Assembly: GCA_934272745.1 (NCBI GenBank)
Contig: CAKQSI010000004.1
Coordinates: forward strand, 1 to 64,000
DNA length: 64,000 nt
Origin: an uncultured Clostridia bacterium
GTDB lineage: Bacteria; Bacillota; Clostridia; Christensenellales; Borkfalkiaceae
Direction of reading: 5' to 3'
Part shown: piece by piece, positions 24,590 through 34,091 of the stretch
How positions within the stretch are numbered: position 1 is the first letter of the stretch
Layout of the letters: every line of letters starts with the position of its first letter
Program-made: the position numbers and the translations under genes
The notes under the pieces: generated by a model
Seen by the model: only the letters and a program-made list of their open reading frames with translations
What the model was told of the DNA's origin: nothing
The model's database searches: none

Positions 24590-26974
24590 ATGGACGAAAA
24601 ACTCCTGAAAACTTTGGAATTCGATAAAATTCTGGAACGCGTTTCCGAATACGCGGTGCTTGCTTCCGCCAAGGAGCGGATTAAGAAGACCGAACCCGCC
24701 GCAAGTTTTGAAGAGGCGGCGCGCCTGTTGCATTACACCGAGGAGGCGGACAAACTGCTGTATACCTACGGCGCGGGACAGGTGGAATTTTTCGACTCGT
24801 TTACGGACGAGTTCGAGCGGCTGCGGTTGCACGGAACGCTTTCTATGAAAAGCCTTCTGCGGTTTGCAAGACTGCTGCGTTCTTCGCGCGTGACGCGGAG
24901 CGCTATTCTCGCCGTGGACGATCCGTTTATCGAGGATTTGAAAACCCTTGCGGCGGGGCTGTATGCAGACCCTTATACCGAAAAGGACATTACCGATAAG
25001 ATTCTTTCCGAAGACCAGATGGCGGACAACGCTTCCGAAAAACTGGCGGAAATCCGCAATAAGATCAAAAAACTCAACGCCGATATCCGCGAAAAACTGC
25101 AGTCGTACATCCACCGCGACAACGCGAAATATCTGCAGGACGCCATCGTCACCATGCGCGGCGACCGGTACGTCATTCCCGTCAAGGCGGAATATAAATC
25201 CAGCGTCAAAGGCTTTGTGCACGATCAGTCCCAAAGCGGTTCCACTTATTTTATTGAACCCGAAGTGGTGCTGGAACTCAACAACGAACTCAAATTGCAA
25301 ACCCTTTTAGAAGAAGCGGAAATCGACCGCATTTTAGCCGAACTTTCCGATCGGGTGGGAAGAACGGCGCCCCAACTCGTCCGTAATATGGACATTCTGG
25401 AAGAACTGGACGTCTATAACGCCAAAGCGACTTACGCCTATAAAACCAAAAGCCTGCCGCCCAGACTCAACAGTCACGGTACGGTGGATATCAAAAAAGG
25501 CAGACACCCGCTGATCGATCCTCAAAAAGTCGTCCCGCTCGATATCCGTTTCGGTAAAGACAATCGTTACCTGTTGATCACCGGTCCCAATACGGGAGGA
25601 AAAACGGTGTCGCTCAAACTGGTGGGGCTGTTTTCGCTTATGGCAAAAACGGGATTATTCGTCCCGGCGGCGGAAGCCGAACTTGCCGTGTTTTCGGGGA
25701 TCTATTCGGACGTGGGGGACGAGCAGAGTATCGAGCAAAGCCTGTCTACGTTCTCTTCCCATATGACCAACATCGTTTCCATCGTGAAAAGGGCGGACGA
25801 AAACTCGCTGATTCTGATCGACGAGATCGGCGCGGGTACCGACCCGGAAGAAGGCAGCGCCCTTGCGCTGGCGCTCATCAAAGCGCTTCTCGATAAAGGT
25901 ACGCGCGGTATCATCACCACGCACTATCAGGCGCTGAAAGAATTCGCGTTTGAAGACGACCGTATCGAAAACGCTTCGATGGAATTCAACCCCTTCACCT
26001 TTGCGCCGGTATATAAAATCAATATCGGATTGCCCGGTTCCAGCAACGCGATCGAGATTGCCAAGCGGCTGGGACTTCCCAAAGAAATTGCCGACGCGGC
26101 GACGAACAATCTTTCCGGCAGAAAGGTGGCGTTTGAACACGTATTGCGAAAGGCGGAGGAAAGCCGCAAAGCCGCAGATACGGAGCGGGAAAAACTGACC
26201 GACTTACGCTTAGCCGCGGAAGCGGAATACAAAAAAGCCGAAGAGGAACGAAAAAGCCTGGAAAAGGAGCGGGAAAAACTTGCCGCTTCTACCAAAATCG
26301 AATTAAGACGCATGGTGGGCGAACGGCTGTACGAAGCGGACGACCTCCTTTCCAAAATCGAGGAGATCTATAAAAAAGAAGAACTTTCGGGCGGGGATCT
26401 GATCACGGCGCGTACCGCGCGCAACAAGTTGGAAGACTTGCGTTTCGCCGCCGAACAAAGCGCCGTTTCTACGCCGCGTATCGTGCCTGCCGATCCTGCG
26501 AAACTCAAAGCAGGGGATGAGGTGTACGTCAAGAGCATGGACGCTTACGGTAAAGTAGAAAGCGTCAACTTAAAGAAAAAAGAAGCGCAGGTGACCGTCG
26601 GGCAGATGAAACTTTCGGTCAAAATCTCTGTGCTTGCCGTCCCGGCGGGCTCTTCCGCTCCGGCGGTAAAACCAAAGGAGAAAAAGCGCGACTCCGTCAC
26701 CGTATCCCGGGAAACTTCGGCGCCCGCCGCAGTAAAGACCGAACTCAACCTTCTGGGTGAAACGGTGGACGAGGCGCTTTTGGATCTGGACGCGTTTTTA
26801 GATCAGGCGGTGCTTTCGGGCGTGGAAGAAGTGCGGATCATTCACGGGATCGGCACCGGCAGGCTGAAAAAAGCCGTGACCGAACACCTGAAAAATCACC
26901 CGCAGATCAAGGAATACCGCTTTGGCAGATACGGCGAGGGTGAACACGGCGTAACCATCGCCAAGTTGAAATAA
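24590..26974 (+). CDS. mutS2: MutS2 (endonuclease/ribosome-rescue ATPase)
   Basis: 794 residues in the standard MutS2 layout. A clamp/lever region comes first, then the MutS ABC ATPase with Walker A TGPNTGGKT at about 330-342 and Walker B ILIDEIGAGTDPEEGSAL. A long coiled coil (about 515-605) is followed by a KOW-like segment (about 635-680) and a C-terminal Smr domain (about 718-794) with IIHGIGTG. The Smr motif that reads LDxRG in nuclease-active relatives is LNLLG here. In Bacillus, MutS2 (RqcU) recognises collided ribosomes; in other bacteria it suppresses recombination. It is followed 15 bases later by an uncharacterised membrane protein gene. Confidence 0.96.
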   Translation: MDEKLLKTLEFDKILERVSEYAVLASAKERIKKTEPAASFEEAARLLHYTEEADKLLYTYGAGQVEFFDSFTDEFERLRLHGTLSMKSLLRFARLLRSSRVTRSAILAVDDPFIEDLKTLAAGLYADPYTEKDITDKILSEDQMADNASEKLAEIRNKIKKLNADIREKLQSYIHRDNAKYLQDAIVTMRGDRYVIPVKAEYKSSVKGFVHDQSQSGSTYFIEPEVVLELNNELKLQTLLEEAEIDRILAELSDRVGRTAPQLVRNMDILEELDVYNAKATYAYKTKSLPPRLNSHGTVDIKKGRHPLIDPQKVVPLDIRFGKDNRYLLITGPNTGGKTVSLKLVGLFSLMAKTGLFVPAAEAELAVFSGIYSDVGDEQSIEQSLSTFSSHMTNIVSIVKRADENSLILIDEIGAGTDPEEGSALALALIKALLDKGTRGIITTHYQALKEFAFEDDRIENASMEFNPFTFAPVYKINIGLPGSSNAIEIAKRLGLPKEIADAATNNLSGRKVAFEHVLRKAEESRKAADTEREKLTDLRLAAEAEYKKAEEERKSLEKEREKLAASTKIELRRMVGERLYEADDLLSKIEEIYKKEELSGGDLITARTARNKLEDLRFAAEQSAVSTPRIVPADPAKLKAGDEVYVKSMDAYGKVESVNLKKKEAQVTVGQMKLSVKISVLAVPAGSSAPAVKPKEKKRDSVTVSRETSAPAAVKTELNLLGETVDEALLDLDAFLDQAVLSGVEEVRIIHGIGTGRLKKAVTEHLKNHPQIKEYRFGRYGEGEHGVTIAKLK

Positions 26975-26989
26975 GGAGGCGCGATTTTT

Positions 26990-27568
26990 ATGGATCTGTA
27001 TTACGAAGAAACCGTGGAGATGCGTGACTCCAGAAAGAAGGAAACGCTGCGCGTTCTGTGCGCGGCGGCAGCGGTCATTCTGGTCGCGCCTGCGTTTTAC
27101 GTGGGTTTTCTCGGGTTCTGGACGACTTCGCCCGGGGCGTTTGCCGGATACGTTATTGCCGGCGTTGCCATTCTCGCGGTAGCGGCGGCGCTGTGGTTCG
27201 GCAGATACCGTCTGGTGTACGATTTCGACTATATTCTCGTCAACGGGGAGATGAAGATCGTCAAGGTCCTCAGCAAACGGTCGAGAAAACTGGCGGCGGA
27301 CGTCAAGGCGGCGCAGATCGGAAAGATCGGCAAGTACGGTTCGTCCGACTATCTCGCGCTTACGAAAAACCCGCAGAACAAAGTGGAGATTCTTTCTCCC
27401 AACAAGCCCGAAACCTGGAAAAGCGGCTATTACGTTTCCTATACGGGTGCTTACGGCACGGTGGTGCTGGCAATGGAATGTACCAAAGAATATATTGCAA
27501 ATCTCGTAAAATTTACGGGTCGCGCGATTTTAGACAAGGAATTACCTTATTATGATTTACTTGGATAA
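26990..27568 (+). CDS. Uncharacterised two-helix membrane protein
   Basis: 192 residues. After a charged N-terminus (1-22) there are two hydrophobic helices (about 23-45 and 52-70). A soluble C-terminal domain (about 75-192) contains YRLVYDFDYILVNGEMKIVK, a KRSRK patch and a YYVSYTGAYGTVVLAMECT strand segment. It looks like a PH-like/bPH2-type cytoplasmic domain, but that is a guess. AAGGAGG precedes the ATG. It overlaps the cysteine desulfurase gene by 17 bases, so it is probably translated together with it. I do not recognise a characterised family. Confidence 0.8.
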   Translation: MDLYYEETVEMRDSRKKETLRVLCAAAAVILVAPAFYVGFLGFWTTSPGAFAGYVIAGVAILAVAAALWFGRYRLVYDFDYILVNGEMKIVKVLSKRSRKLAADVKAAQIGKIGKYGSSDYLALTKNPQNKVEILSPNKPETWKSGYYVSYTGAYGTVVLAMECTKEYIANLVKFTGRAILDKELPYYDLLG

Positions 27569-28688
27569 TGCGGCGACGGCGCGTCCGGACGGGGCGGCGG
27601 TCGAACAGGCTTCGGTCTATCTTACCGAACGGTTTTTCAACCCGTCCGCAAAGTATAAAGAAAGCGTAAAACTGACGGCGGAACTAACTTCCGCAAGGGA
27701 TACGGTAAAAGCCGCGCTGGGAAGTCCTGCCGGTAAAGTGATCTTTACCGCTTCGGGCAGCGAGGCGGACAATACGGCGATTTTCTGTCATACGGGAAAG
27801 GGCAAATGCGTGACGACCGAGGGCGAGCATGCCGCCGTCCTTTCGTCGTTTGCGGAACTCAAACGCCGCGGCGTCCCAACGGATTTTGCAAAGATCGACG
27901 CGCATGGGAAAGTAAACGTGGACGATCTTTTGTCGAAAATCGACCGCGATACGGCGTTCGTTTCGGTCATGCACGTCAACAACGAAACGGGCGCGATCAA
28001 CGACGTGAATCAAATTGCAAGAGAGGTCAAAAAGATCGCGCCGGACTGCGTATTTCACAGCGACGGCGTGCAGGCGTTTTGTAAAATCGAAACGCATTTA
28101 GACGGAGCGATCGACCTGTACAGCGTTTCCGCCCATAAAATCGGCGCGCTGAAAGGGACAGGCGCGTTGTACGTTTCGGATAAAACTTCGGTTTCGCCGC
28201 TCGTCTTCGGCGGCGGGCAGGAAGGGGGCCTTAGGAGCGGGACGGAAAACGTCTTCGGTATCCGCTGCATGCAGTTTGCCGTGGAGGCGCGCCAAAAAAC
28301 GCTGATAGAACAGGCGGCACGCCTTGCCGCGGTTAAGCGGCGCGCGGCGGAGTATCTGGAGCAAAACGACTTTCTGATCATTTCGGGGGAAGATTCGTCG
28401 CCGTACATTCTCAGTGTTTCCGCCGGTCCTGTGCGGGGAGAAGTGCTTCTGCACATGCTGGAAGAAGCGGGCGTTCTGGTCGGTACCGGCTCCGCCTGTT
28501 CGTCGAAAAACCGCTTTTCCCACGTCGTCAAGGCGTGCGGCTATGCGGACGGCGTTGCGGACGGCGTACTGCGGCTGAGTTTTTCCTATCAGACGACCGA
28601 AAACGAAGTGTTGACCGCTACCGACAAACTGGTGGAATGTGCGAATAAACTCAAAAAGATCATGAGGGTGACCAAATGGAAAAAGTAA
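27552..28688 (+). CDS. Cysteine desulfurase
   Basis: 378 residues of the class V aminotransferase fold (NifS/IscS-like). The PLP lysine is K196 in SAHKIGALKGTGALYV, and the sulfur-accepting cysteine is C316 in GTGSACSSKN. Cofactor-binding pieces SGSEADNTAI and HVNNETGAIND are present. It removes sulfur from cysteine as an enzyme persulfide. The gene overlaps thiI downstream by 13 bases, so the most likely partner is ThiI for tRNA 4-thiouridine, as in many Firmicutes (NifZ-ThiI pair). A general Fe-S role cannot be excluded. Start ATG 27552 is inside the previous gene. Confidence 0.95.
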   Translation: MIYLDNAATARPDGAAVEQASVYLTERFFNPSAKYKESVKLTAELTSARDTVKAALGSPAGKVIFTASGSEADNTAIFCHTGKGKCVTTEGEHAAVLSSFAELKRRGVPTDFAKIDAHGKVNVDDLLSKIDRDTAFVSVMHVNNETGAINDVNQIAREVKKIAPDCVFHSDGVQAFCKIETHLDGAIDLYSVSAHKIGALKGTGALYVSDKTSVSPLVFGGGQEGGLRSGTENVFGIRCMQFAVEARQKTLIEQAARLAAVKRRAAEYLEQNDFLIISGEDSSPYILSVSAGPVRGEVLLHMLEEAGVLVGTGSACSSKNRFSHVVKACGYADGVADGVLRLSFSYQTTENEVLTATDKLVECANKLKKIMRVTKWKK

Positions 28689-29827
28689 TTCTGGTTCGCT
28701 TCGGCGAGATTTTCTTAAAAGGCAAAAACCGCGGCTATTTCGAGCGCCTGCTGCTGGAAAACATCGAAAAGGCGTTGGAAAGCGTTCCGCACCGCACCGA
28801 AAAAATGCAGTCGCGCTACGTCGTGACCGACTTTGCGGAAAGCGATCTCGCGCGATTGAAAGATCTTCTGAAAAAGGTCAGCGGCATTCATTCGATCAGC
28901 GTTGCCGAAATGGTGCCGTCCGACATGGACGCTATTTTTCAGGCTGCGCTTGCGGTCTGCCCGGAAGAGGGGCTGTTTAAGGTGGAAACCAACCGCGCGG
29001 ATAAAACCTTTCCGCTGCTTTCGGTCGAAGTTTCCAAAGAGTTGGGCGGACGGCTGCTTTCCCGGCGCAAGGGTTTGAAGGTGGACGTGCATCATCCGGA
29101 CGCCGTCGTCAACGTGGATATTCGCGAAAACGGCAAAACGCTGGTCTACGCCGCTTCCGAAGCGGGCATGGGCGGACTTCCCACCGGGTCTTCCGGACGA
29201 GGAATGTTGCTGATTTCCGGCGGAATCGACAGCCCGGTCGCCGGCTATATGCTGGCAAAGCGCGGCATGCGGCTGGACGCCATTCACTTCCACAGTTTCC
29301 CTTACACGGGGGAAGCCGCGAAACAAAAGGTCATCGATCTGTCCAGGCTGGTATCGCAGTACTCCGCCGGGGTCAATCTGTTTATTGTTTCCTTTACCGA
29401 AATTCAGGAGGCCATTCACGAGCGCTGCCCGGAAGAGATGATGATCACCATGATGCGCCGTTTTATGATGCGTATTGCGGAACGACTGGCGCGCCGCCGC
29501 GGCGACGGGGCGCTGATTACGGGCGAAAACTTAGGTCAGGTTGCCAGTCAGACGGTGGAAAGCATCAATTCTTCCAACAGCGTGGTGACGCTGCCCGTTT
29601 TCCGTCCGCTGATCGGGTTCGATAAACTGGAGATCATAGAGATCGCGCGGAAGATCGGCACGTACGAAACTTCCATTTTGCCGTATGAAGACTGCTGTAC
29701 CGTTTTTCTGCCGCAATATCCGCTGATCAAACCCCGCATGGACAAGGTTCTGAAAGCGGAAGAAAAACTGGACGTCGAGGGCTTGATCTCCCGCGCGATG
29801 GAAAATATCGAAGTTCTGCACCTGTGA
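28676..29827 (+). CDS. thiI: tRNA 4-thiouridine synthase ThiI
   Basis: 383 residues: an N-terminal ferredoxin-like plus THUMP domain (about 1-165) and a PP-loop adenylation domain with the ATP-binding loop SGGIDSPVAGYMLAKRG at about 181. The C-terminal rhodanese domain of the E. coli enzyme is absent, as in Bacillus ThiI, so sulfur is expected straight from the paired desulfurase. It modifies U8 of tRNA. Typical pieces are VRFGEIFLKGKNR at the start and YEDCCTVFLPQYP near the end. Confidence 0.97.
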   Translation: MEKVILVRFGEIFLKGKNRGYFERLLLENIEKALESVPHRTEKMQSRYVVTDFAESDLARLKDLLKKVSGIHSISVAEMVPSDMDAIFQAALAVCPEEGLFKVETNRADKTFPLLSVEVSKELGGRLLSRRKGLKVDVHHPDAVVNVDIRENGKTLVYAASEAGMGGLPTGSSGRGMLLISGGIDSPVAGYMLAKRGMRLDAIHFHSFPYTGEAAKQKVIDLSRLVSQYSAGVNLFIVSFTEIQEAIHERCPEEMMITMMRRFMMRIAERLARRRGDGALITGENLGQVASQTVESINSSNSVVTLPVFRPLIGFDKLEIIEIARKIGTYETSILPYEDCCTVFLPQYPLIKPRMDKVLKAEEKLDVEGLISRAMENIEVLHL

Positions 29828-30253
29828 TTTCGCGCAATTTTTCCGTGGCTTTGAGGTGGGCTGCAACAATAACTTTGCACGCCTTCGGGGTGTGAGACAG
29901 TATGATTTTCCGAAGCTTCGGGGTGTAGAATAATAAGAATATATAATTATAGATAGTAAATCATTATAGATAGCAAACGCCCGCCCGGCATTCCTGCCGG
30001 GCGGGCGTTTGCTTAACACAGGAAATAGTTTTTGCCCTTCTGCCGGAGCGAAGCCGTTTAATTTTTTATATCGGAGGGGAGAGGACGTTCGCTTCTATCC
30101 GTCCGGCGAGAAACGCTTCTGTCCGTTGCGGAGAGGGAAACGGCTTTCGTTTTCTTCATTGCGGGGAAAGCGGACTTTTCTTTTCATTATTTTGGCGGCA
30201 ACAGGACGGTAAAAAAAATTTTCAAAAAAAATTTAAAAAGTGGGGAAAAACGC
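29828..30253. other. Intergenic region between thiI and hrcA
   Basis: It holds an AT-rich part with two copies of ATTATAGATAG (near 29945 and 29963), the 18-bp hairpin described separately, and T/C-rich sequence thereafter. A short frame over 30009-30212 has no ribosome-binding site and no family. Nothing else is seen until the hrcA promoter. Confidence 0.5.
29973..30012. terminator. Strong hairpin after thiI
   Basis: An 18-bp perfect stem (29973-29990 with 29995-30012) with a TTCC loop. Like the hairpin at 2132 it has little T tract of its own and is preceded by AT-rich sequence. It is the only candidate terminator for the mutS2-thiI group. Confidence 0.7.
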
Positions 30254-30282
30254 TTGACAACGGCAAATCAATGGAATACAAT
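30254..30282 (+). promoter_or_regulatory. Promoter of the hrcA-grpE-dnaK-dnaJ operon
   Basis: TTGACA (30254-30259) and TACAAT (30277-30282), 17 bases apart, immediately upstream of the CIRCE element, so HrcA binding would cover the transcription start. Confidence 0.9.
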
Positions 30283-30292
30283 ATGGGCAGAT

Positions 30293-30319
30293 TTAGCAGT
30301 CAATACAAAAGAGTGCTAA
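30293..30319. promoter_or_regulatory. CIRCE operator (HrcA-binding site)
   Basis: TTAGCAGTC, nine bases, GAGTGCTAA: the CIRCE inverted repeat with one departure (AGTC for ACTC in the left arm). It lies just past the -10 box and 35 bases before hrcA, the classic autoregulatory position for class I heat-shock genes. Confidence 0.95.
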
Positions 30320-30354
30320 CACACAAACAGGTTTGCTGCTAAAGGAGGTCGAAG

Positions 30355-31362
30355 ATGTCGTTATCGCCGAGAAAAAAGAAGATTCTGCAAGTATTGGTAG
30401 ACGAATATATCGCGACCGCCACGCCGGTTTCCAGTAAAAGCATTACGGAGAATTACCTGACGGACGTCAGTTCCGCCACGGTAAGAAACGAACTTTCCGC
30501 CCTCGAAGAAATGGGGTACGTGTCCCACCTGCATACTTCAAGCGGCAGGGTTCCTTCTCCGCTCGGCTATAAATTTTACGTAAACGAACTGATGCAGCGG
30601 AAGAATCTTTCCAAAGCGCAACTCGATTACATGAGAAACGTGCTGAGTCTGCATGCCGATAGTCTGGAGCAGGTGGTCAAAAACGCGGTCAAGGTCATCA
30701 GCGATATGACCGATTACACGTCGGTCGCCATGACCAACCTCAACCCGGAAGAAAAAATCGAAACGGTGCGCCTTTTAAAAATCAAAAAGGGCAGCGCGCT
30801 GCTGTTAATCGTCACCGAGAGCAGTATCTTAAAAGACGGGATCATTTCCATTCCCGAAACCGCGACCGAAGAAGCCGTGGATTCCGCTTCCAGAATGCTG
30901 GAACGGCTGCTGAAAGGCAAACGCCTTTCGGAAACTTCCGAAGTGGAAGCGCAGGTGACCGAGGAATTCGGCGCTTACCGCGACGTATTCAACAGCGTGA
31001 TGGAAGTCATCAAAAAGTACTGCGCGGCGGACGGAGAAGTCGTGATGGAAGGGGAGGATAAGATCCTTGCCCAGCCGGAATACTTCGACGTCGATAAGAT
31101 CCGCGGATTTCTGACCGTCGTTTCGGACAAAGACAATCTTGCAAAGGTGCTGAAAGAGCAGGACGGCGGGATCGAGATCAACTTAAAGATCGGCGCGGAC
31201 GGTGGGCTTTCGGACGACTGTTCGGTAGTTACCGCAACGTACTCTTCCGGCGGGGTGAATCTCGGGACGTACGGCGTGATCGGACCCATGCGAATGGATT
31301 ATCAAAAGGTCATCACCGTACTGGAAAACGTCGGAAAAATTCTGGAAGGATTATTGAAATGA
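30355..31362 (+). CDS. hrcA: Heat-inducible transcription repressor HrcA
   Basis: 335 residues. The winged-helix DNA-binding domain (1-75) includes TATPVSSKSI and the VSSATVRNELSALEEMGY recognition segment, followed by the HTSSGRVPSPLGYKFYV signature. The rest is the GAF-like dimerisation and inserted domain, ending GVIGPMRMDYQKVI. It represses its own operon through CIRCE and is kept active by GroEL in Bacillus. AAAGGAGG lies in front of the ATG. The stop overlaps the grpE start (ATGA). Confidence 0.98.
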   Translation: MSLSPRKKKILQVLVDEYIATATPVSSKSITENYLTDVSSATVRNELSALEEMGYVSHLHTSSGRVPSPLGYKFYVNELMQRKNLSKAQLDYMRNVLSLHADSLEQVVKNAVKVISDMTDYTSVAMTNLNPEEKIETVRLLKIKKGSALLLIVTESSILKDGIISIPETATEEAVDSASRMLERLLKGKRLSETSEVEAQVTEEFGAYRDVFNSVMEVIKKYCAADGEVVMEGEDKILAQPEYFDVDKIRGFLTVVSDKDNLAKVLKEQDGGIEINLKIGADGGLSDDCSVVTATYSSGGVNLGTYGVIGPMRMDYQKVITVLENVGKILEGLLK

Positions 31363-31973
31363 GTGAAGAAATCGTAAAAAACGAGGCTGTGGAAGAACAA
31401 ACCGTTCCCCCCGCGGCGGAAGAAAAAGAAATTCCGCTGGAGGAGATGACGAGAAAGCAACTCCGGAGCCTTGTAGAATATTATAAGACGAAAGCCGAGG
31501 CCGGATCGGGCGAGGAGAGCAAAGAAACCAAAGAAAAACTCCTGGCAGCCGAAAAAGCCGCGGACGACTATAAAGACAAATGGATGCGGCTTGCCGCAGA
31601 GTTCGATAATTACAAAAAGCGCAACGCAAGACTCCGCACGGACAGTTTGCAGGAAGGGCGCGGGGAAATGGTCGTCAAGATCCTTCCCATCGGGGATAAC
31701 CTCGATCGGGCGCTGAAAATGGACGTGGACGAAGGCACGTTAAAGGGTCTGGAAATGCTGAAAAAGAGTTTCTCGGACGTCCTGACTGCCGTAGGCGTTA
31801 CCGAAACGTCGGCAAAGGGCGAAAGGTTCGACCCCGCCTTTCACGAAGCGGTAATGCAGGTGCCGACCGAAGACGAAGCCGCAGACGACACCATCGCGGA
31901 AGTGTATACCAAAGGGTATAAACTGGGCGATAAAATCATCCGGTACGCGCAGGTTTCGGTTTACAAAGCGTAA
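31359..31973 (+). CDS. grpE: Nucleotide exchange factor GrpE
   Basis: 204 residues. An acidic, disordered N-terminus (1-45) is followed by a long coiled coil (about 50-110) with the DKWMRLAAEFDNYKKR signature, and a small beta-rich C-terminal domain containing FDPAFHEAVMQVPTEDE and DKIIRYAQVSV. It releases ADP from DnaK. It overlaps hrcA by four bases. A short TTTCCGG/CCGGAAA hairpin (31981-31998) separates it from dnaK and may be a processing or attenuation site. Confidence 0.97.
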   Translation: MSEEIVKNEAVEEQTVPPAAEEKEIPLEEMTRKQLRSLVEYYKTKAEAGSGEESKETKEKLLAAEKAADDYKDKWMRLAAEFDNYKKRNARLRTDSLQEGRGEMVVKILPIGDNLDRALKMDVDEGTLKGLEMLKKSFSDVLTAVGVTETSAKGERFDPAFHEAVMQVPTEDEAADDTIAEVYTKGYKLGDKIIRYAQVSVYKA

Positions 31974-32046
31974 AACGATTTTTCCGGGAAACCGGAAAGG
32001 CGTTTTCATATAAATTTAAAAATAACGAAAAAGGAGATTATAGATT

Positions 32047-33837
32047 ATGAGCAAAGTTATCGGTATCGATCTGGGTACTACAAACTCTTGTGTAGCGGTT
32101 ATGGAAGGCGGCGAACCCGTCGTTATTGCAAATGCGGAAGGTTCCAGAACGACTCCTTCTGTGGTAGCGTTTCAGAAAAACGGTGAAAGACTGGTGGGTC
32201 AGGTTGCAAAACGTCAGGCGGTGGCAAACCCCGACCGTACGGTAATTTCTATTAAACGTCATATGGGCAGCGATTATAAAGTGGAAGTGGACGGCAAGAA
32301 ATATTCCCCGCAGGAAATTTCCGCAATGATCCTGACCAAACTGAAGACGGATGCGGAAGCGTACCTCGGCGACAAAGTGACCGAAGCGGTCATTACCTGC
32401 CCGGCATACTTCTCGGACAGCCAGCGTCAGGCAACCAAAGACGCCGGCAAGATTGCGGGATTAAACGTCCTGCGTATCATCAACGAACCGACGGCAGCCG
32501 CGCTTGCTTACGGTCTGGACAAAGATAAAGGCAGCCACAAAGTCATCATTTACGACCTCGGCGGCGGCACGTTCGACGTTTCCATTCTGGAAATCGGCGA
32601 CGGCGTGTTTGAAGTTTTAGCCACCAACGGCAACACCATGCTGGGCGGCGACGACTTCGATAAAAAGATCATGGACTATCTGGTTGCGGAATTCAAAAAT
32701 TCCGACGGTATCGACCTTTCGGGCGATAAGATGGCAATGCAGAGATTGAAAGAAGCCGCCGAAAAAGCCAAGATCGAACTTTCCGGTATGTCTTCTACCG
32801 AAATCAACCTGCCGTTCATTACGGCGGACGCGACCGGTCCGAAGCACCTCGCGGTTACTTTGACCAAGCAGAAATTCGACGCGATGACCGCAGACCTCGT
32901 CAACGCTACGCTGACGCCGCTTGCGCAGGCGATGAAAGACGCCGGTCTGTCGTATTCGGACATCGACAAAGTCATTCTGGTCGGCGGTTCCACCCGTATC
33001 CCGGCAGTCGTGGACGCGGTAAGAAAAGCCACCGGCAAGGAACCCTTCAAGGGCATCAACCCCGACGAATGCGTCGCTATCGGCGCGGCTATTCAGGGCG
33101 GCGTCCTTTCGGGCGAAGTCAAAGACGTCCTTCTGCTGGACGTCACCCCGCTGTCTTTGGGTATCGAAACGCTGGGCGGCGTGTTTACCAAACTGATCGA
33201 CAGAAACACCACGATTCCCGTCAAAAAGTCGCAGATCTTCTCGACGGCGGCAGATAACCAGACGCAGGTCGATATTCACGTCCTGCAGGGCGAACGCCAG
33301 TTTGCGAAAGACAATAAAACGCTGGGCAGATTTGCTCTCGACGGCATTGCGCCCGCTCCCCGCGGCATTCCGCAGATCGAAGTCACCTTCGATATCGACG
33401 CGAACGGTATCGTTCATGTAGAAGCGAAAGACGTCGCTTCCGGCAAGACGCAGAACATCACCATCACCGCTTCCACCAACCTTTCCGAAGCAGACATCGA
33501 CAAGGCGGTAAAAGAAGCCGAAATGTATGCCGAAGAAGATAAAAAGCGCAAAGAATCGGTAGAAAACAAGAACAAACTGGACGGCATGATCTTCGCTATC
33601 GAAAAGTCGATGAACGACCTTGGCGACAAATTGACCGCAGAAGACAAAGCCAAACTGGAAGAAGAATTGAAAGTTGCGAAAGAAGAACTGAATTCGGGCG
33701 ACGACGATCGTATCGCGAAAGCGACCGAACGTCTGACCAACGAATCGCAGCAGATCTTCGCTAAAGTTTATCAGCAGGCGCAGGGCGCCGAGGCCGGTCC
33801 GGAAGGAACGAACGGCACCGAAGGTCAGGCAAACTAA
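32047..33837 (+). CDS. dnaK: Chaperone DnaK (Hsp70)
   Basis: 596 residues. The ATPase domain (1-360) has IGIDLGTTNSCVAVMEGG, IIYDLGGGTFDVSILEIG and ILVGGSTRIPAV; the substrate-binding domain (about 370-480) and helical lid complete it. AAAGGAG precedes the ATG. It folds and protects proteins with DnaJ and GrpE encoded next to it. As in other Gram-positives the 24-residue ATPase-domain loop found in proteobacterial DnaK is missing. Confidence 0.99.
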   Translation: MSKVIGIDLGTTNSCVAVMEGGEPVVIANAEGSRTTPSVVAFQKNGERLVGQVAKRQAVANPDRTVISIKRHMGSDYKVEVDGKKYSPQEISAMILTKLKTDAEAYLGDKVTEAVITCPAYFSDSQRQATKDAGKIAGLNVLRIINEPTAAALAYGLDKDKGSHKVIIYDLGGGTFDVSILEIGDGVFEVLATNGNTMLGGDDFDKKIMDYLVAEFKNSDGIDLSGDKMAMQRLKEAAEKAKIELSGMSSTEINLPFITADATGPKHLAVTLTKQKFDAMTADLVNATLTPLAQAMKDAGLSYSDIDKVILVGGSTRIPAVVDAVRKATGKEPFKGINPDECVAIGAAIQGGVLSGEVKDVLLLDVTPLSLGIETLGGVFTKLIDRNTTIPVKKSQIFSTAADNQTQVDIHVLQGERQFAKDNKTLGRFALDGIAPAPRGIPQIEVTFDIDANGIVHVEAKDVASGKTQNITITASTNLSEADIDKAVKEAEMYAEEDKKRKESVENKNKLDGMIFAIEKSMNDLGDKLTAEDKAKLEEELKVAKEELNSGDDDRIAKATERLTNESQQIFAKVYQQAQGAEAGPEGTNGTEGQAN

Positions 33838-33912
33838 CCTTTCGGGTTGAAGAAAAGTCTTTCGGGATTGGCGGATCGACCTTCGCCGGATAACGAACAG
33901 AAAATAAAATCT

Positions 33913-33939
33913 CCGCGCCGGGGCGTTGCTCCGGCGCGG
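33913..33939. other. Intercistronic hairpin between dnaK and dnaJ
   Basis: Perfect 9-bp stem CCGCGCCGG (33913-33921) with CCGGCGCGG (33931-33939) and a nine-base loop in the 254-base dnaK-dnaJ gap. There is no T tract, so it is more likely to affect mRNA stability or dosage than to end transcription. Confidence 0.6.
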
Positions 33940-34091
33940 TATTCGGGCAAAACGGAAACCGCGCGGACTTCCCGGAGGGCGGGAGAGGGTAACTCTGTTT
34001 CCGCCAAGGGGAAAGCGTCGTTTCACCCGTCCCGGTGCCGGTTTGCCGCGTAAGCGGAAAGCCGGTTTTCCGTTATAAAAAAGGAAATTTT

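Noticed and set aside
30009..30212. 67-codon frame before hrcA
   Set aside because: It starts in the terminator hairpin and has no ribosome-binding site or family.
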